This document shows, piece by piece, positions 1 through 8,518 of a stretch of 58,015 nt of DNA. The notes under the pieces were generated by a model. That model had not been told where the DNA came from, made no database searches, and saw nothing but the letters and a program-made list of their open reading frames with translations. The DNA is from an uncultured Bacilli bacterium (GTDB lineage: Bacteria; Bacillota_I; Bacilli_A; RFN20; CAG-449): contig CANRDP010000004.1 of the NCBI GenBank assembly GCA_947629415.1, forward strand, positions 1 to 58,015. The letters run 5' to 3'. Position 1 is the stretch's first letter; the number at the start of each line of letters is the position of its first letter. The position numbers were made by a program, and so were the translations under genes.

Positions 1-76
1 GACTCCTTAGCTCAGCTGGTAGAGCACTTGACTTTTAATCAAGGGGTCACGCGTTCGAATCGCGTAGGAGTCACCA
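1..76 (+). tRNA. tRNA-Lys (anticodon TTT)
   Basis: The cloverleaf reads directly: acceptor stem GACTCCT paired with AGGAGTC, anticodon stem CTTGA/TCAAG around loop CTTTTAA (anticodon TTT, reading AAA and AAG), T-loop TTCGAAT and an encoded CCA end. It lies seven bases upstream of a tRNA-Leu on the same strand, so both are probably processed from one transcript that starts left of the window. Confidence 0.97.
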
Positions 77-83
77 TCTTATT

Positions 84-171
84 GCCCGGGTGGCGGAATA
101 GGTAGACGCACAAGACTTAAAATCTTGCGATCGGTAAGATCGTGCCAGTTCAACCCTGGTCCTGGGCACCA
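84..171 (+). tRNA. tRNA-Leu (anticodon TAA)
   Basis: This is a class II tRNA with a long variable arm. The acceptor stem GCCCGGG pairs with CCTGGGC (one G-U pair), the anticodon stem CAAGA/TCTTG encloses CTTAAAA (anticodon TAA, reading UUA, a frequent codon in AT-rich genomes), and the CCA end is encoded. It follows tRNA-Lys closely. Confidence 0.97.
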
Positions 172-176
172 ATCTT

Positions 177-197
177 TAGCCTCGTGCTATTTTTTTT
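177..197 (+). terminator. weak terminator after the tRNA pair
   Basis: A short TAGC/GCTA stem with a five-base loop is followed directly by a run of eight T. The stem is only four base pairs, so termination would be partial and read-through into the NifU-like gene is possible. Confidence 0.4.
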
Positions 198-231
198 ATT
201 TAAAGTAGCAATACTATCCTTGGAGGTAATT

Positions 232-474
232 ATGACAATTGAGCAACAAATAATTCGTACTTTAGATAAAATTCGCCCTTTTATTCAACGTGATGGCGGA
301 GATGTGGAATTTGATTCTTTTATGGATGGCGTGGTTTATGTAAAAATGCATGGTGCCTGCGAAGGTTGCTCTTTGATTGACTCCACTTTATCCGATGGCA
401 TCGGCATTATATTGATGGAGGAAGTTCCGGGAGTTACTGCAGTGAAAACGGTAGACGAAAAGCCTTTAAAGTAA
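232..474 (+). CDS. NifU-like iron-sulfur scaffold protein (YutI type)
   Basis: An 80-residue protein that consists only of the NifU C-terminal domain, the small scaffold that holds or transfers Fe-S clusters in the cytoplasm. The cluster-binding CxxC is visible in the segment GACEGCS, after an RDGGDVEF motif typical of the family. The start was chosen at the ATG preceded by TGGAGGT; a longer in-frame reading would overlap the tRNA-Leu and is rejected. In Bacillus the homologue YutI lies in the same genomic region as yutH, and here a YutH-like gene is its convergent neighbour with a nine-base overlap of the 3' ends. Family call is firm; whether the role is carrier or scaffold is not decided by sequence. 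Confidence 0.92.
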   Translation: MTIEQQIIRTLDKIRPFIQRDGGDVEFDSFMDGVVYVKMHGACEGCSLIDSTLSDGIGIILMEEVPGVTAVKTVDEKPLK

Positions 475-1374
475 CTCATTCTCAAGCCAAGGAATCGGCC
501 GAATTTGATATTGTTTCACTAGTCCGTCATGGACTTTTTTTATTCTTTTTACCTTTTCTTTTCTCTTTTTGTAATATTCGATGGTTTGCGAAGATATATC
601 CTGTTTTATTAAATAATATTCCTCTAACATATCGTATAATTCCGTCGGATATATCAGTCGAGCCAAAAGTAAACTGGCAAAAGTAGGATTCATGGAATAA
701 TGTGACAAGCAAGAAAAAAGTTGTTCCGGAGATATGAGTTGGTAGCGAATTAAATCCGCTAAATCTCTCCCCGGGGAATCTAAAATAAAATTAAATGGAT
801 TCAAAAAAGTATAAGAAGAAAGATCACTCATTCTTTTATGCGTTAAAGTAACTTCCTCTACGATATCGCCGTAATAATATATCGTATCGGATAAATATTG
901 TATGGCATTTTCCGCAAGTCCGGAAGCATGTATACAATTTTCTATTAATAATGGGTAAGTTTTATCATCTATTTTTATTTTCGGCAAAATTTTTTCTTCA
1001 ATCCGATCGGTTTTATTTTCCCATACCGATTTTAAATGACTGATTCTCAATTCTTTTCCTTGTGCCATATAAGAAAAATTTTCATGAAATCGTAAAATTT
1101 CGTCTATCTTGGTAGTTTCATTTTTAGTGGCAACCAGAACCACTCGACCATATTGCGAATCATTGATATATTTTCCGTCTCTGGAAATCAGAATATCGCT
1201 TCCTTTGGAAGGAAAATAAAGTGGAATTTGATTGGCGAATTCTTTCATGTCTTTTACTTCCATTTCCGTACGATCCGTTAATTCCAATTGAAAATGCCAT
1301 CCCACATAATCAAAAGAAGTGGCATATTCATCTTCGGGATAATAACCATACTTATCATACAAAAATGCTCTCAT
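466..1374 (-). CDS. YutH-like spore coat-associated protein (kinase-like fold)
   Basis: A 302-residue soluble protein. The C-terminal half contains a segment reading NAIQYLSDT, then LDSPGRDLADLIRY and a LLLARLIYP..YDMLEEYY stretch, which resembles the C-terminal lobe of the CotS/YutH branch of the aminoglycoside-phosphotransferase-like fold found in spore coat proteins. I see no clear ATP-binding glycine loop in the N-terminal half, so it may be a non-catalytic structural member. It overlaps the 3' end of yunB by four bases, so the two are cotranscribed and presumably share a mother-cell promoter. The family assignment rests on remembered motif similarity and on the yunB neighbour; a generic hypothetical is the alternative. 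Confidence 0.55.
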   Translation of the reverse strand: MRAFLYDKYGYYPEDEYATSFDYVGWHFQLELTDRTEMEVKDMKEFANQIPLYFPSKGSDILISRDGKYINDSQYGRVVLVATKNETTKIDEILRFHENFSYMAQGKELRISHLKSVWENKTDRIEEKILPKIKIDDKTYPLLIENCIHASGLAENAIQYLSDTIYYYGDIVEEVTLTHKRMSDLSSYTFLNPFNFILDSPGRDLADLIRYQLISPEQLFSCLSHYSMNPTFASLLLARLIYPTELYDMLEEYYLIKQDISSQTIEYYKKRKEKVKRIKKVHDGLVKQYQIRPIPWLENELL

Positions 1375-2072
1375 AATTGTGTTACACTTTCCCCGTAGAT
1401 ACTTTGCTGTACTCCATCGATACTATGATTCCCTAAAGCAATGGAAGGGATTTCTCCCTCTAGAATAGAAGAATAAATCGGCAATTCCACTTGAATAATT
1501 TCACTTGTCGAAAGTAAAGGAACATAAACCATGCTCTTAATTTCCACTTGAATTAATAGTTCAATAAGGCCATTATTAAGCCCAAAAGAAGACACTTTGC
1601 TGATTAAATCCGTTTTTACATCGCCCATTAAGCGAAAGCAAATAGGAATGGTCGGACCTAGCGTGGCTAAAAAAGGATTATCGAAAATTAAAGAAAAAGG
1701 AATTTCGGTTACAATTCCGGTCTGATAAAAAGAATCCGAATCAATAATTCCTTTTCCCTTTTCCATATCCGTCAATGTTTCATAAATATTTTTCGATACA
1801 TCTTTCAATAAAGAATTGATATAAGCAACATTCAATTCACGAAAATTTTCATCCTTATAAAGAAGAATACTCGATTGAAATTCATCTTGTTCTTTTAAAT
1901 TTTTTTGAATTGTCTTCGTTATTGCTTCTGTAGCGAAAGATTGACATTGCATTACTGCGATTGTTTGATATTTTTCTTTCAAATGATCGGAAAAAGATTT
2001 TAGCAAAAAAGCGCTGGAAATCGCTATTAAAAATAAAGTAATGGTCGTCCGTGTAAGAAAAGAGATCCTCAT
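1371..2072 (-). CDS. yunB: sporulation protein YunB
   Basis: A 233-residue protein with one N-terminal membrane segment (about residues 8-26) and a domain facing outward. The family core is recognisable: LGPTIPICFRLMGDVKTD, then SSFGLNNGLIELLIQVEI and the closing ILEGEIPSIAL, which match YunB of Bacillus, a protein made in the mother cell under sigma-E and needed for efficient spore formation; its biochemical role is not known. No Shine-Dalgarno sequence precedes the ATG, and a sigma-E-like -10 element ends six bases before it, so a leaderless transcript is likely. A YutH-like gene overlaps downstream. Confidence 0.85.
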   Translation of the reverse strand: MRISFLTRTTITLFLIAISSAFLLKSFSDHLKEKYQTIAVMQCQSFATEAITKTIQKNLKEQDEFQSSILLYKDENFRELNVAYINSLLKDVSKNIYETLTDMEKGKGIIDSDSFYQTGIVTEIPFSLIFDNPFLATLGPTIPICFRLMGDVKTDLISKVSSFGLNNGLIELLIQVEIKSMVYVPLLSTSEIIQVELPIYSSILEGEIPSIALGNHSIDGVQQSIYGESVTQL

Positions 2073-2098
2073 GCTAGTAATGTATGAAGATCTCTTTT
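2058..2098 (-). terminator. hairpin after the nrnA-cysQ fusion, spanning the yunB start
   Basis: A 10-bp perfect stem (AAAAGAGATC with GATCTCTTTT) ends in four T on the minus strand and lies seven bases past the stop of the NrnA-CysQ gene. The yunB ATG and its first codons are inside the hairpin, so the element can end transcription of the upstream gene just where yunB begins. The U-tract is short, so termination may be incomplete. Confidence 0.6.
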
Positions 2099-2107
2099 AA
2101 TTTATTA
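2079..2107 (-). promoter_or_regulatory. sigma-E-like promoter of yunB
   Basis: Minus strand reads TAATAAA, 14 bases, CATACATT. The second box is a perfect match to the sigma-E -10 consensus CATACANT; the first matches about five of seven positions of the -35 KMATATT. Only six bases separate it from the yunB ATG, which puts the expected transcription start at the A of the start codon. Confidence 0.6.
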
Positions 2108-3826
2108 TTTAATCAAAATATTTTCTTTGCGATTTACGATAATATATCCTTCCCAATTATAAACATCTTCCCGATTATATCGATATCTTGTACCATCCGG
2201 TTTTAAAAAGTAACCCCCGGCCTCTTCGACAATAATCTGAATGGCCGCTGTATCCCATTCTTTTGTTCCCGCACTTAATCGATAATGCAATTCTCCCTTC
2301 CCTTCGGCAATAAAACAAGCTTTAAGAGAACTACCATGTGCTTCCATTTTGGTAATTTGAGGAAAATTCTCCAACTGTTTTTTTTCATGTTCCGTGGCAT
2401 GAAAACGAGAAACATATAAAGTCAAATCCGTTAATTTGTCGGAAACATGAATCGGAGTAAGTTTCCCATCTTGAAAAAGATGGTATACCCCATTTCCCCG
2501 TGAAGCATAATAAATATCTCCGGAAACCGGAATGGAAACAACACCGGCAACAATTTCATGTTGGAAACAAAGAGCGATATTGGTTGTGAATTCTCCGTTT
2601 TTAGCTACAAAATCTTGTGTTCCGTCGACGGGATCCACAATAAAACAATACGCATTTTCCAATCGCTTTTTATCATCAATACTTTCTTCGGTAAGGAAAG
2701 CATAATTCGGATATTTTTTATGAAGATATTCCCGAATCAATTGATCGGCTCCTTTATCCGCCAAAGTAACCGGAGATTGATCTTCTTTGATTTCCACATT
2801 AAAATCCGTGGCATAGACTTCCAAAATTTTTTTTCTGGCTATTTTTGAAGCTTTTATCATGTCTTTTAAAACTTCGTCATAAAATTTTTCATGATTCGCT
2901 AATTTTTCCAATTGCTTAATCACCTGAGGAATTTCCTGCAAAGATTTTAAGGTGCAACCGGAGGCACAAGGATGACCGCCACCGCCATAAGATATAGCTA
3001 TCTCCGCAACTTCAAATTCTTTTTTACAACGAAATTCGGCTTTTACCGTACCATCATCATTTTCGGCAAAAGATGCCCAAATCGGATATCCTTGAATGGA
3101 AGAAAGTAGATTGACATTGATGACGGCTTCATGTGCTGTTTTTTCTAATTTTTTTAAATCCTTTTTCGTAAAAATTGCATACAAAACGTTATTTGCTTTT
3201 TTGTAAGAAGAGTAATAATATCCTTTTAATTTTAAATTTGCTTCCGATGTTTCATATAAACTATCGTAAATTCTCGAAACATCGACATCAAAATTCATCA
3301 AATATGCAGCATGAAGAAAATTTTCTTTTCTTAGTGAATAAAGAAAACGACCGCTATCCGTAATTAAGCCCAACATCAATGGAGTAGCAATTTTTTTTGT
3401 CAATGTAAATCCCCACATTTGAAAAAGTGAAATTAAAATTTCCGTCGTGGATACCATTTGCTCATTCACATAGGAAAGATCGGCAAATTCCGATGTTTTC
3501 GTATGATGATCCACATGAATTATTTTTTTTGCTTTCAAAAATCGTTGATCCTCAACACGCTCTTTTGTCGAAGAATCCAAAACGATTGCCAAAGAATTTT
3601 CAATAATTTCATCGGATACAACATCCATTTCTCCAAGCAATGGTATCATTTTCGTAAATCCCGTTCCCAAAGCATAGATCTTTTTTTCCTTAAAGTTTTC
3701 TTCTAAAGCATATTTCATTCCTAATTGGGAACCATAACAATCACCATCTGGAAAAACATGTCCGAAAATCGTAATTTTTTTTTCTTTTTGAATTTCTTTT
3801 AAAATTTCTTCTGCTATTTTTTCCAT
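2105..3826 (-). CDS. NrnA-type DHH phosphoesterase fused to a CysQ-type nucleotidase
   Basis: A 573-residue fusion. Residues about 1-310 form a DHH-DHHA1 phosphoesterase of the NrnA family (bifunctional oligoribonuclease and pAp phosphatase): FGHVFPDGDC near the N-terminus, the VDHH metal motif, and the GGGGHPCASG motif of DHHA1. Residues about 325-573 form an inositol-monophosphatase-fold CysQ domain (3'(2'),5'-bisphosphate nucleotidase) with TEES, DPVDGTQDF and KEWDTAA metal motifs. Both halves can convert pAp to AMP, and the first also finishes RNA decay. The start was moved to the second Met because AAGAGGT lies just before it. All metal motifs appear intact in both halves. A fusion of these two enzymes in one chain is unusual to me. 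Confidence 0.88.
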   Translation of the reverse strand: MEKIAEEILKEIQKEKKITIFGHVFPDGDCYGSQLGMKYALEENFKEKKIYALGTGFTKMIPLLGEMDVVSDEIIENSLAIVLDSSTKERVEDQRFLKAKKIIHVDHHTKTSEFADLSYVNEQMVSTTEILISLFQMWGFTLTKKIATPLMLGLITDSGRFLYSLRKENFLHAAYLMNFDVDVSRIYDSLYETSEANLKLKGYYYSSYKKANNVLYAIFTKKDLKKLEKTAHEAVINVNLLSSIQGYPIWASFAENDDGTVKAEFRCKKEFEVAEIAISYGGGGHPCASGCTLKSLQEIPQVIKQLEKLANHEKFYDEVLKDMIKASKIARKKILEVYATDFNVEIKEDQSPVTLADKGADQLIREYLHKKYPNYAFLTEESIDDKKRLENAYCFIVDPVDGTQDFVAKNGEFTTNIALCFQHEIVAGVVSIPVSGDIYYASRGNGVYHLFQDGKLTPIHVSDKLTDLTLYVSRFHATEHEKKQLENFPQITKMEAHGSSLKACFIAEGKGELHYRLSAGTKEWDTAAIQIIVEEAGGYFLKPDGTRYRYNREDVYNWEGYIIVNRKENILIK

Positions 3827-3842
3827 AAATACCTCTTTCATG

Positions 3843-3867
3843 AAAAAGCGGGCTTTTTCAGGCCCGC
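3843..3867 (-). terminator. intrinsic terminator of fba
   Basis: On the minus strand GCGGGC, an eight-base loop and GCCCGC are followed by TTTTT. It begins ten bases after the fba stop codon and separates fba from the NrnA-CysQ gene. Confidence 0.88.
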
Positions 3868-3876
3868 ATCATTTTT

Positions 3877-4737
3877 TTATTCTTCGGCTTTATTTATCGA
3901 TCCGAACATTTTGCATTTTGTTTCGACAACTTCCGCAATGCCTTTTTTTCCTGGGCCAATAATTTTACGAGGATCATAAACTTTGGCATCTTTTGTAAGT
4001 ACTTCACGAACAATTGCCGTCCATGCTTGTTGAGATTCTGTATTTACATTTATTTTCGCTGTTCCTAAGGAAATAGCACGCTTGATTTGTTCTTCCGGTA
4101 TTCCGCTTCCGCCATGCAATACAAGAGGAACTCCACATGTTTTGCCGATAACTTCCATTTCTTTGAAACCGAGTTTCGGTTCTCCGTGATAAGGACCATG
4201 TACACTTCCTAATGCCGGGGCCAAACAATCAACACCGGTTTCCCGAACTAATTGAATACATTCTTCCGGGACAGCATACATCGATTCTGCCACAACATTA
4301 TCTTCCTGCCCTCCGACACGACCCAATTCGGCCTCAACGGAAACTCCGCGTACATGAGCGTATTCTACAACCGCTTTTACTTTTGCAATATTTTCTTCTA
4401 AGGGGAAATGAGAAGCATCAATCATAACCGATGTAAAACCGGCATCAATTGCAGCTTTACAGGATTCAAAACTATCACCATGATCAACATGCAAAGCAAC
4501 AGGAACCGTAATATTATGATCAATAATCAATCCTCGGACCAATCCGACCACAGTATTCCATCCACCCATATACTTGCTGGCACTGGTGGTAACTCCCAAA
4601 ATCACAGGTGTTTTTAACTCTTGTGCCTTATCTAAAATTGCCGCAGTCCATTCCACATTATTAATGTTAAATTGTCCAACTGCATATTTCCCTTGTTTTG
4701 CTTTAATAAGCATTTCTTTCATATTAACAAGCGCCAT
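3877..4737 (-). CDS. fba: class II fructose-bisphosphate aldolase
   Basis: A 286-residue zinc-dependent aldolase that interconverts fructose 1,6-bisphosphate with dihydroxyacetone phosphate and glyceraldehyde 3-phosphate in glycolysis. Class II signatures are present: AVGQFNINN at the N-terminus, the zinc site [24 protein letters not shown] and [11 protein letters not shown], with INVNTE near the C-terminal phosphate-binding region. Length is normal for the family. A strong AGGAGG precedes the ATG, and a dedicated promoter and terminator make it a single-gene transcript, as expected for a highly expressed glycolytic enzyme. Confidence 0.97.
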   Translation of the reverse strand: MALVNMKEMLIKAKQGKYAVGQFNINNVEWTAAILDKAQELKTPVILGVTTSASKYMGGWNTVVGLVRGLIIDHNITVPVALHVDHGDSFESCKAAIDAGFTSVMIDASHFPLEENIAKVKAVVEYAHVRGVSVEAELGRVGGQEDNVVAESMYAVPEECIQLVRETGVDCLAPALGSVHGPYHGEPKLGFKEMEVIGKTCGVPLVLHGGSGIPEEQIKRAISLGTAKINVNTESQQAWTAIVREVLTKDAKVYDPRKIIGPGKKGIAEVVETKCKMFGSINKAEE

Positions 4738-4776
4738 TTTCTTATCCTCCTAAATAAATAGCAATCCTATGTTTTT

Positions 4777-4804
4777 ATTATAGCAAAATCCTATAAATTT
4801 ACAA
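4777..4804 (-). promoter_or_regulatory. sigma-A promoter of fba
   Basis: Minus strand carries TTGTAA, a 16-base spacer and a perfect TATAAT, about 40 bases before the fba start. It lies between the rpoE stop codon and fba, which agrees with separate transcription of fba. Confidence 0.75.
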
Positions 4805-4830
4805 GGTAGTAAAAAAGTACGTTGCTTAAA

Positions 4831-5220
4831 TTAATATTCTTCTTTTTGTTCTTTATATAAGTTTTCTTCCGAACTATCTTTTTCTTCTTCCAAATCATCT
4901 TCTCCGGAATCTTCTGATTCCTCATCCATATCTTCTTCTTCTTCGCTTTCTTCCTCGTCATCATCATGATAGACATCATTCATATCGATATGGACTCGAT
5001 CAAAAGTATAACGATCTCTTAAATCCCAGACATTTTCACCTAAAGTAATAAAGCGACCATCCATAAATAAATTGGTGTAGAATTTTCCTACTTTACTTTC
5101 GGCAAATTCTTCGCTAAATCCTTGAATAGAACAAACTTCTTTCCACAAGTCCGCAAAAGATATGGATGTTGTTCTTTTCTGCATAATTTCATATGCCACA
5201 TCTAAATTTGATTTTTCCAT
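4831..5220 (-). CDS. rpoE: RNA polymerase delta subunit
   Basis: A 129-residue protein with an N-terminal HARE-HTH domain (about residues 5-75, including SFADLWKEV and the LFMDGRFITLGENVWDLR stretch) followed by a very acidic, probably disordered tail rich in Asp and Glu. This is the delta factor of Gram-positive RNA polymerase, which speeds recycling and affects promoter selectivity. It follows argS by 13 bases in the same direction, an arrangement seen in Bacilli. The acidic tail is of usual length, so the gene looks intact. Confidence 0.93.
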   Translation of the reverse strand: MEKSNLDVAYEIMQKRTTSISFADLWKEVCSIQGFSEEFAESKVGKFYTNLFMDGRFITLGENVWDLRDRYTFDRVHIDMNDVYHDDDEEESEEEEDMDEESEDSGEDDLEEEKDSSEENLYKEQKEEY

Positions 5221-5233
5221 TTTTTATCCTCCG

Positions 5234-6862
5234 TTACATTCTTTCTGGTGCATGAACACCGATAAGTTCTAAGGCATTTTTCATTACCTGTTTGGCAGCT
5301 TTGCATAAGCCAAGTCTGCTGGAAGTAAGATCTTTATTGTTTTCATCTACGACACGACATACCGTATAGAATTCATGAATTGCTGTCGCCAATTTTTGTA
5401 TATAATTCGTTATTTTGTATGGTGCTCTTGATAAGGCGGCATTTTCCACTTCTTTCGGAAATAATTCCAAAATTTTCAATAACTCTTTTTCTTTTTCTTC
5501 ATGCAATAATTTCCCATCATAATCCAAGGTATATGCTTTTCCGATTTCCAGTACTTTTGATAACCGGGCATGAGCATATTGTGCATAAAACACCGGATTG
5601 GAAGATTCCATCTTAGATGCCAAATCCAAATCAAAATCCAGATGGGAACTTGCCGCGCGACTGACAAAGAAATATCGTACGGCATCTACTCCGACTTCAT
5701 CACAAAGTTCACGCATTGATATAGCATTCCCGGTTCTTTTGGACATTTTGTATTCGGCACCATCTTTAAATAAACGAACCATCTGAATTAATTCAATTTC
5801 CAAAATATCGGGTGAATATCCCAATATTTGTAATGCTGCTTTCATTCGGGAAATATATCCGTGATGATCTGCCCCCAAACAATCCACGAGCAAAGAAAAT
5901 CCTCGAGAAAGTTTATTATTATGGTAAGCAATATCCGGTAATAAATAGGTATACGATCCGTCTTTTTTGATAATCACCCGATCTTTATCATCACCAAAAT
6001 CCGTAGTTTTCAGAAAGACCGCGCCATCTTTATTATAAGTATATGGTTCCAGTTTTTTCAAAATTTGATCAACTTCACCTCGGTTACGAATAGCAAGTTC
6101 CGAAGAAAAAACATCAAATGTTACGCGGAAATCCTCTAAATCTTTACGCAATTTCTCTAATTCTAATTCTGTTCCTCTTTTGCGAAAATAATCCATTGCT
6201 TCTTCACCGCCATGAAGATATTTGTCTCCGATTTCTTCCTTAATTTTTCGGGCAATCATTTTTACATCTTCTCCATGATAACCATCTTCCGGAAAGTGAA
6301 TTGCGGTATTCCCAAATTCTTCCTGATAACGAGCATCGATAGATTTAGCCAAATTAAGAATTTGATTTCCAGCATCATTTACATAAAATTCACGTGTTAC
6401 ATCATAACCGATTGCTTGATATAATCGACAAATGGAATCACCTAATGCCGCACCTCTTGTATGGCCCAAATGCAAATCGCCTGTAGGATTCGCCGATACA
6501 AATTCCACATTGATTTTTTTCCCTTTTCCATAATCAGAACAACCATATTTCTCTTTTTCCTCAATAATTTGATGAATCAAGGAGTTCAAGGATTCTTGTT
6601 TGATGAAAAAATTTAAAAATCCGGGGCCTGCCACTTCCATTCTTTCCACGGAAGCAATTTTAATTCTTTGCATTAATTCTTCGGCAATACTTTTCGGTGA
6701 CTTTTTCATTATTCGCGCCATTTGCATAGCAACATTAGTAGCAAAATCACCATGAATTTTTTCTTTGGATCTTTCAATGACAATCTGATCCAATTTCAAT
6801 TCTTGACCCATGGCAAAAAAAGCTTGTTGAATTGCTTGTTTTAATTGTTGTTCAATTGTCAA
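5234..6862 (-). CDS. argS: arginyl-tRNA synthetase
   Basis: A 542-residue class I synthetase that charges tRNA-Arg. Visible landmarks are the N-terminal ArgS-specific domain, the HIGH motif as NPTGDLHLGHTRG, the KMSKRTGN motif, and the DALR anticodon-binding domain ending LIGVHAPERM. Translation starts at TTG: an AGGAGG lies eight bases upstream and no better in-frame codon is available. The start overlaps the 3' end of ywiB by 11 bases, so translation of the two is probably coupled. Confidence 0.97.
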   Translation of the reverse strand: MTIEQQLKQAIQQAFFAMGQELKLDQIVIERSKEKIHGDFATNVAMQMARIMKKSPKSIAEELMQRIKIASVERMEVAGPGFLNFFIKQESLNSLIHQIIEEKEKYGCSDYGKGKKINVEFVSANPTGDLHLGHTRGAALGDSICRLYQAIGYDVTREFYVNDAGNQILNLAKSIDARYQEEFGNTAIHFPEDGYHGEDVKMIARKIKEEIGDKYLHGGEEAMDYFRKRGTELELEKLRKDLEDFRVTFDVFSSELAIRNRGEVDQILKKLEPYTYNKDGAVFLKTTDFGDDKDRVIIKKDGSYTYLLPDIAYHNNKLSRGFSLLVDCLGADHHGYISRMKAALQILGYSPDILEIELIQMVRLFKDGAEYKMSKRTGNAISMRELCDEVGVDAVRYFFVSRAASSHLDFDLDLASKMESSNPVFYAQYAHARLSKVLEIGKAYTLDYDGKLLHEEKEKELLKILELFPKEVENAALSRAPYKITNYIQKLATAIHEFYTVCRVVDENNKDLTSSRLGLCKAAKQVMKNALELIGVHAPERM

Positions 6863-7280
6863 AATGCGGTCCTCCTATTCCTATTTCAATTCTTACTCTT
6901 GCAAAAATAATCTTATTTTTTTCATCCGTCATCGCATATTTTATTTTTATGTTTTGACCTTCTGTTAAAACTTTACATTCCTGCAAGACAATTTCTGTTT
7001 CCACCATCCGATTATCTGCTTGAGTGGATAATTTTAAATTTCCGCAACCATTCTTTTTCAAAAGAATTTTTATGTTCGTGGAATCATATGTTTCATCTAA
7101 TTCCACGGCATCTTCGGAAAAATTTATTGCCACGCGTCGTAACCATTTATCTTCTTTAAAAACAAAGAGACGCGATGTACCCTTTGAAGGCATTTCCATT
7201 CCTTTGTAATGACATAATGTCGGCTCTTTTTCATCAAGATAAATCGCTTCGGATTGTAGAAAAGCAGAGGTTTTTTCCAT
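6852..7280 (-). CDS. ywiB: DUF1934 family protein (YwiB-like)
   Basis: A 142-residue protein of the DUF1934 family, predicted to form a calycin-like beta barrel. The pattern of a GTSRLFVFKEDKW segment followed by beta strands and a C-terminal KIKYAM..ARVRIEIG stretch fits YwiB, whose gene also precedes argS in Bacillus. The function is not known; the constant pairing with argS and rpoE suggests a housekeeping role. The gene ends in TGA, inside the start of argS, which also shows that TGA is a stop codon here. Confidence 0.8.
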   Translation of the reverse strand: MEKTSAFLQSEAIYLDEKEPTLCHYKGMEMPSKGTSRLFVFKEDKWLRRVAINFSEDAVELDETYDSTNIKILLKKNGCGNLKLSTQADNRMVETEIVLQECKVLTEGQNIKIKYAMTDEKNKIIFARVRIEIGIGGPHFDN

Positions 7281-7379
7281 CCTTTCATTCCCCTTTCAAA
7301 AGTTTACATGATTCAAACATTGTTTGCAATGTAAAAAAAAGAATTTCCGTGACATTTTCAACTATGTTGAAAGAAAATC

Positions 7380-8510
7380 TTATTTTAAAATTTCTTTCCA
7401 TTTATCCACGATTGCCTTACCCGAAAATCTCTCCGCATTTTCATAAGCCGTTATTTTCTTTTTTTTCAAATCTTCGGAAAGAATCAAATCTTCCAATGCT
7501 TTTGCAAAATCTTCTTTACAAAAGGAAGAAACAATCGTACCATTTTTTCCTTCATAAATTACTTCTTTTATAGCATCGCCCCAATTTGTCGATAAGGTAT
7601 AGCAAGATAAAGAAGAGGCTTCAATAACATTCAAAGGAAATCCTTCATAAAGCGAAGTGGCAACATGAATGTCCGCATTTCGCAAATAAGTTAAAACATC
7701 CATGACAGCACCATGAAAGTGAACTTGAGATGCTAAATGATGCGTTTGTACATATTTTTCCATTTCTTCTTTTAGTTCACCCTCTCCAAGAATATCCAGT
7801 TGAAACGGAATATTTTTTTCTTTTAAAAGACAAACACTTTCCAGCAAAAGCAATGGATTTTTTTGTTTTGTTAAGCGGCCAATAGATATTAATCGTACGG
7901 GTTTATGTACATCTTCATGTAACTCTCTATCAAAACGACTCGGATTATAGATGTAATAAACTCGATCTTTCCATCGTGGACGCTTTTTTAAAAATGCCTG
8001 CATCGTTTCTTCGGTAAGAAAAATGTAATAATTCGGTTTTCGCATAAGGCGACGCATCCAAAAATCGCCAAAAGAGAAAAATGTTTTTGCATTAAAGTGA
8101 TAATGAAAATAAACAAGTCTTCCTCGGGGCATCAAGATGTAATTATCAAAACTGGATGCAATTAATATATCTTCTTTTGTCGTCATTTTTTTTATTTTAT
8201 GTCGCACATAAAAACGTTTTAAGATGGTATGATAGATTATGCGAAAAAAGAAACAAAATAATTTAAAATATCGGTGTTGATTTTTATAAATTCGCCAATA
8301 TTTATCCATCTGAATAATATCGGACGGATAATTGAGATAAACGATTTTCAAATTCTCCGGAAGTTGATAATGAAATTTTTCCGGTTTTTTTGAAGTCATC
8401 ACCAATGTAATATCATAATGAGAATTTAAAAGCGAAATCAAATTGGAAGTAACCATTTCAATTCCTCCAAATGCCTCCGCTTGTTGCATGAACCAATAAA
8501 TTTTTTTCAT
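7380..8510 (-). CDS. GT4 family glycosyltransferase, downstream copy
   Basis: A 376-residue GT-B fold retaining glycosyltransferase, likely building a cell-surface glycan. The N-terminal domain opens with MKKIYWFMQQAEAFGGIEM (an acceptor-side glycine loop), and the C-terminal nucleotide-sugar domain shows SIGRLTKQKNP and the EGFPLNVIEA motif of GT4. The start was set at the ATG preceded by GAGGAC; a longer reading would run into the upstream gene, which ends eight bases away. The middle of the gene is almost identical to the upstream paralogue while both ends have diverged. The sugar donor and acceptor cannot be told from sequence. Confidence 0.88.
   Translation of the reverse strand: MKKIYWFMQQAEAFGGIEMVTSNLISLLNSHYDITLVMTSKKPEKFHYQLPENLKIVYLNYPSDIIQMDKYWRIYKNQHRYFKLFCFFFRIIYHTILKRFYVRHKIKKMTTKEDILIASSFDNYILMPRGRLVYFHYHFNAKTFFSFGDFWMRRLMRKPNYYIFLTEETMQAFLKKRPRWKDRVYYIYNPSRFDRELHEDVHKPVRLISIGRLTKQKNPLLLLESVCLLKEKNIPFQLDILGEGELKEEMEKYVQTHHLASQVHFHGAVMDVLTYLRNADIHVATSLYEGFPLNVIEASSLSCYTLSTNWGDAIKEVIYEGKNGTIVSSFCKEDFAKALEDLILSEDLKKKKITAYENAERFSGKAIVDKWKEILK
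7899..8219 (-). repeat. 321-bp near-identical core, copy in the downstream glycosyltransferase
   Basis: This segment matches 9050-9370 with a constant offset of 1151 bases. I find a single mismatch (a T at about 8172 against a C in the partner). Identity stops abruptly at both ends, while the flanking parts of the two genes align without gaps but with clear divergence. Confidence 0.93.
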
Positions 8511-8518
8511 AATTGTCC

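Noticed and set aside
142-231. N-terminal extension of the NifU-like protein
   Set aside because: The extension overlaps the tRNA-Leu gene and a terminator-like T-run; the ATG at 232 has a proper GGAGGT site.
6852-6862. Reading of TGA as tryptophan (Mycoplasma-type code)
   Set aside because: ywiB ends properly at TGA and tryptophans in conserved motifs throughout the window are encoded by TGG.
7325-7345. ACATTG/CAATGT hairpin between ywiB and the glycosyltransferase gene as a terminator
   Set aside because: The T-run lies on the 5' side for the minus-strand genes, and no plus-strand gene reads into it.
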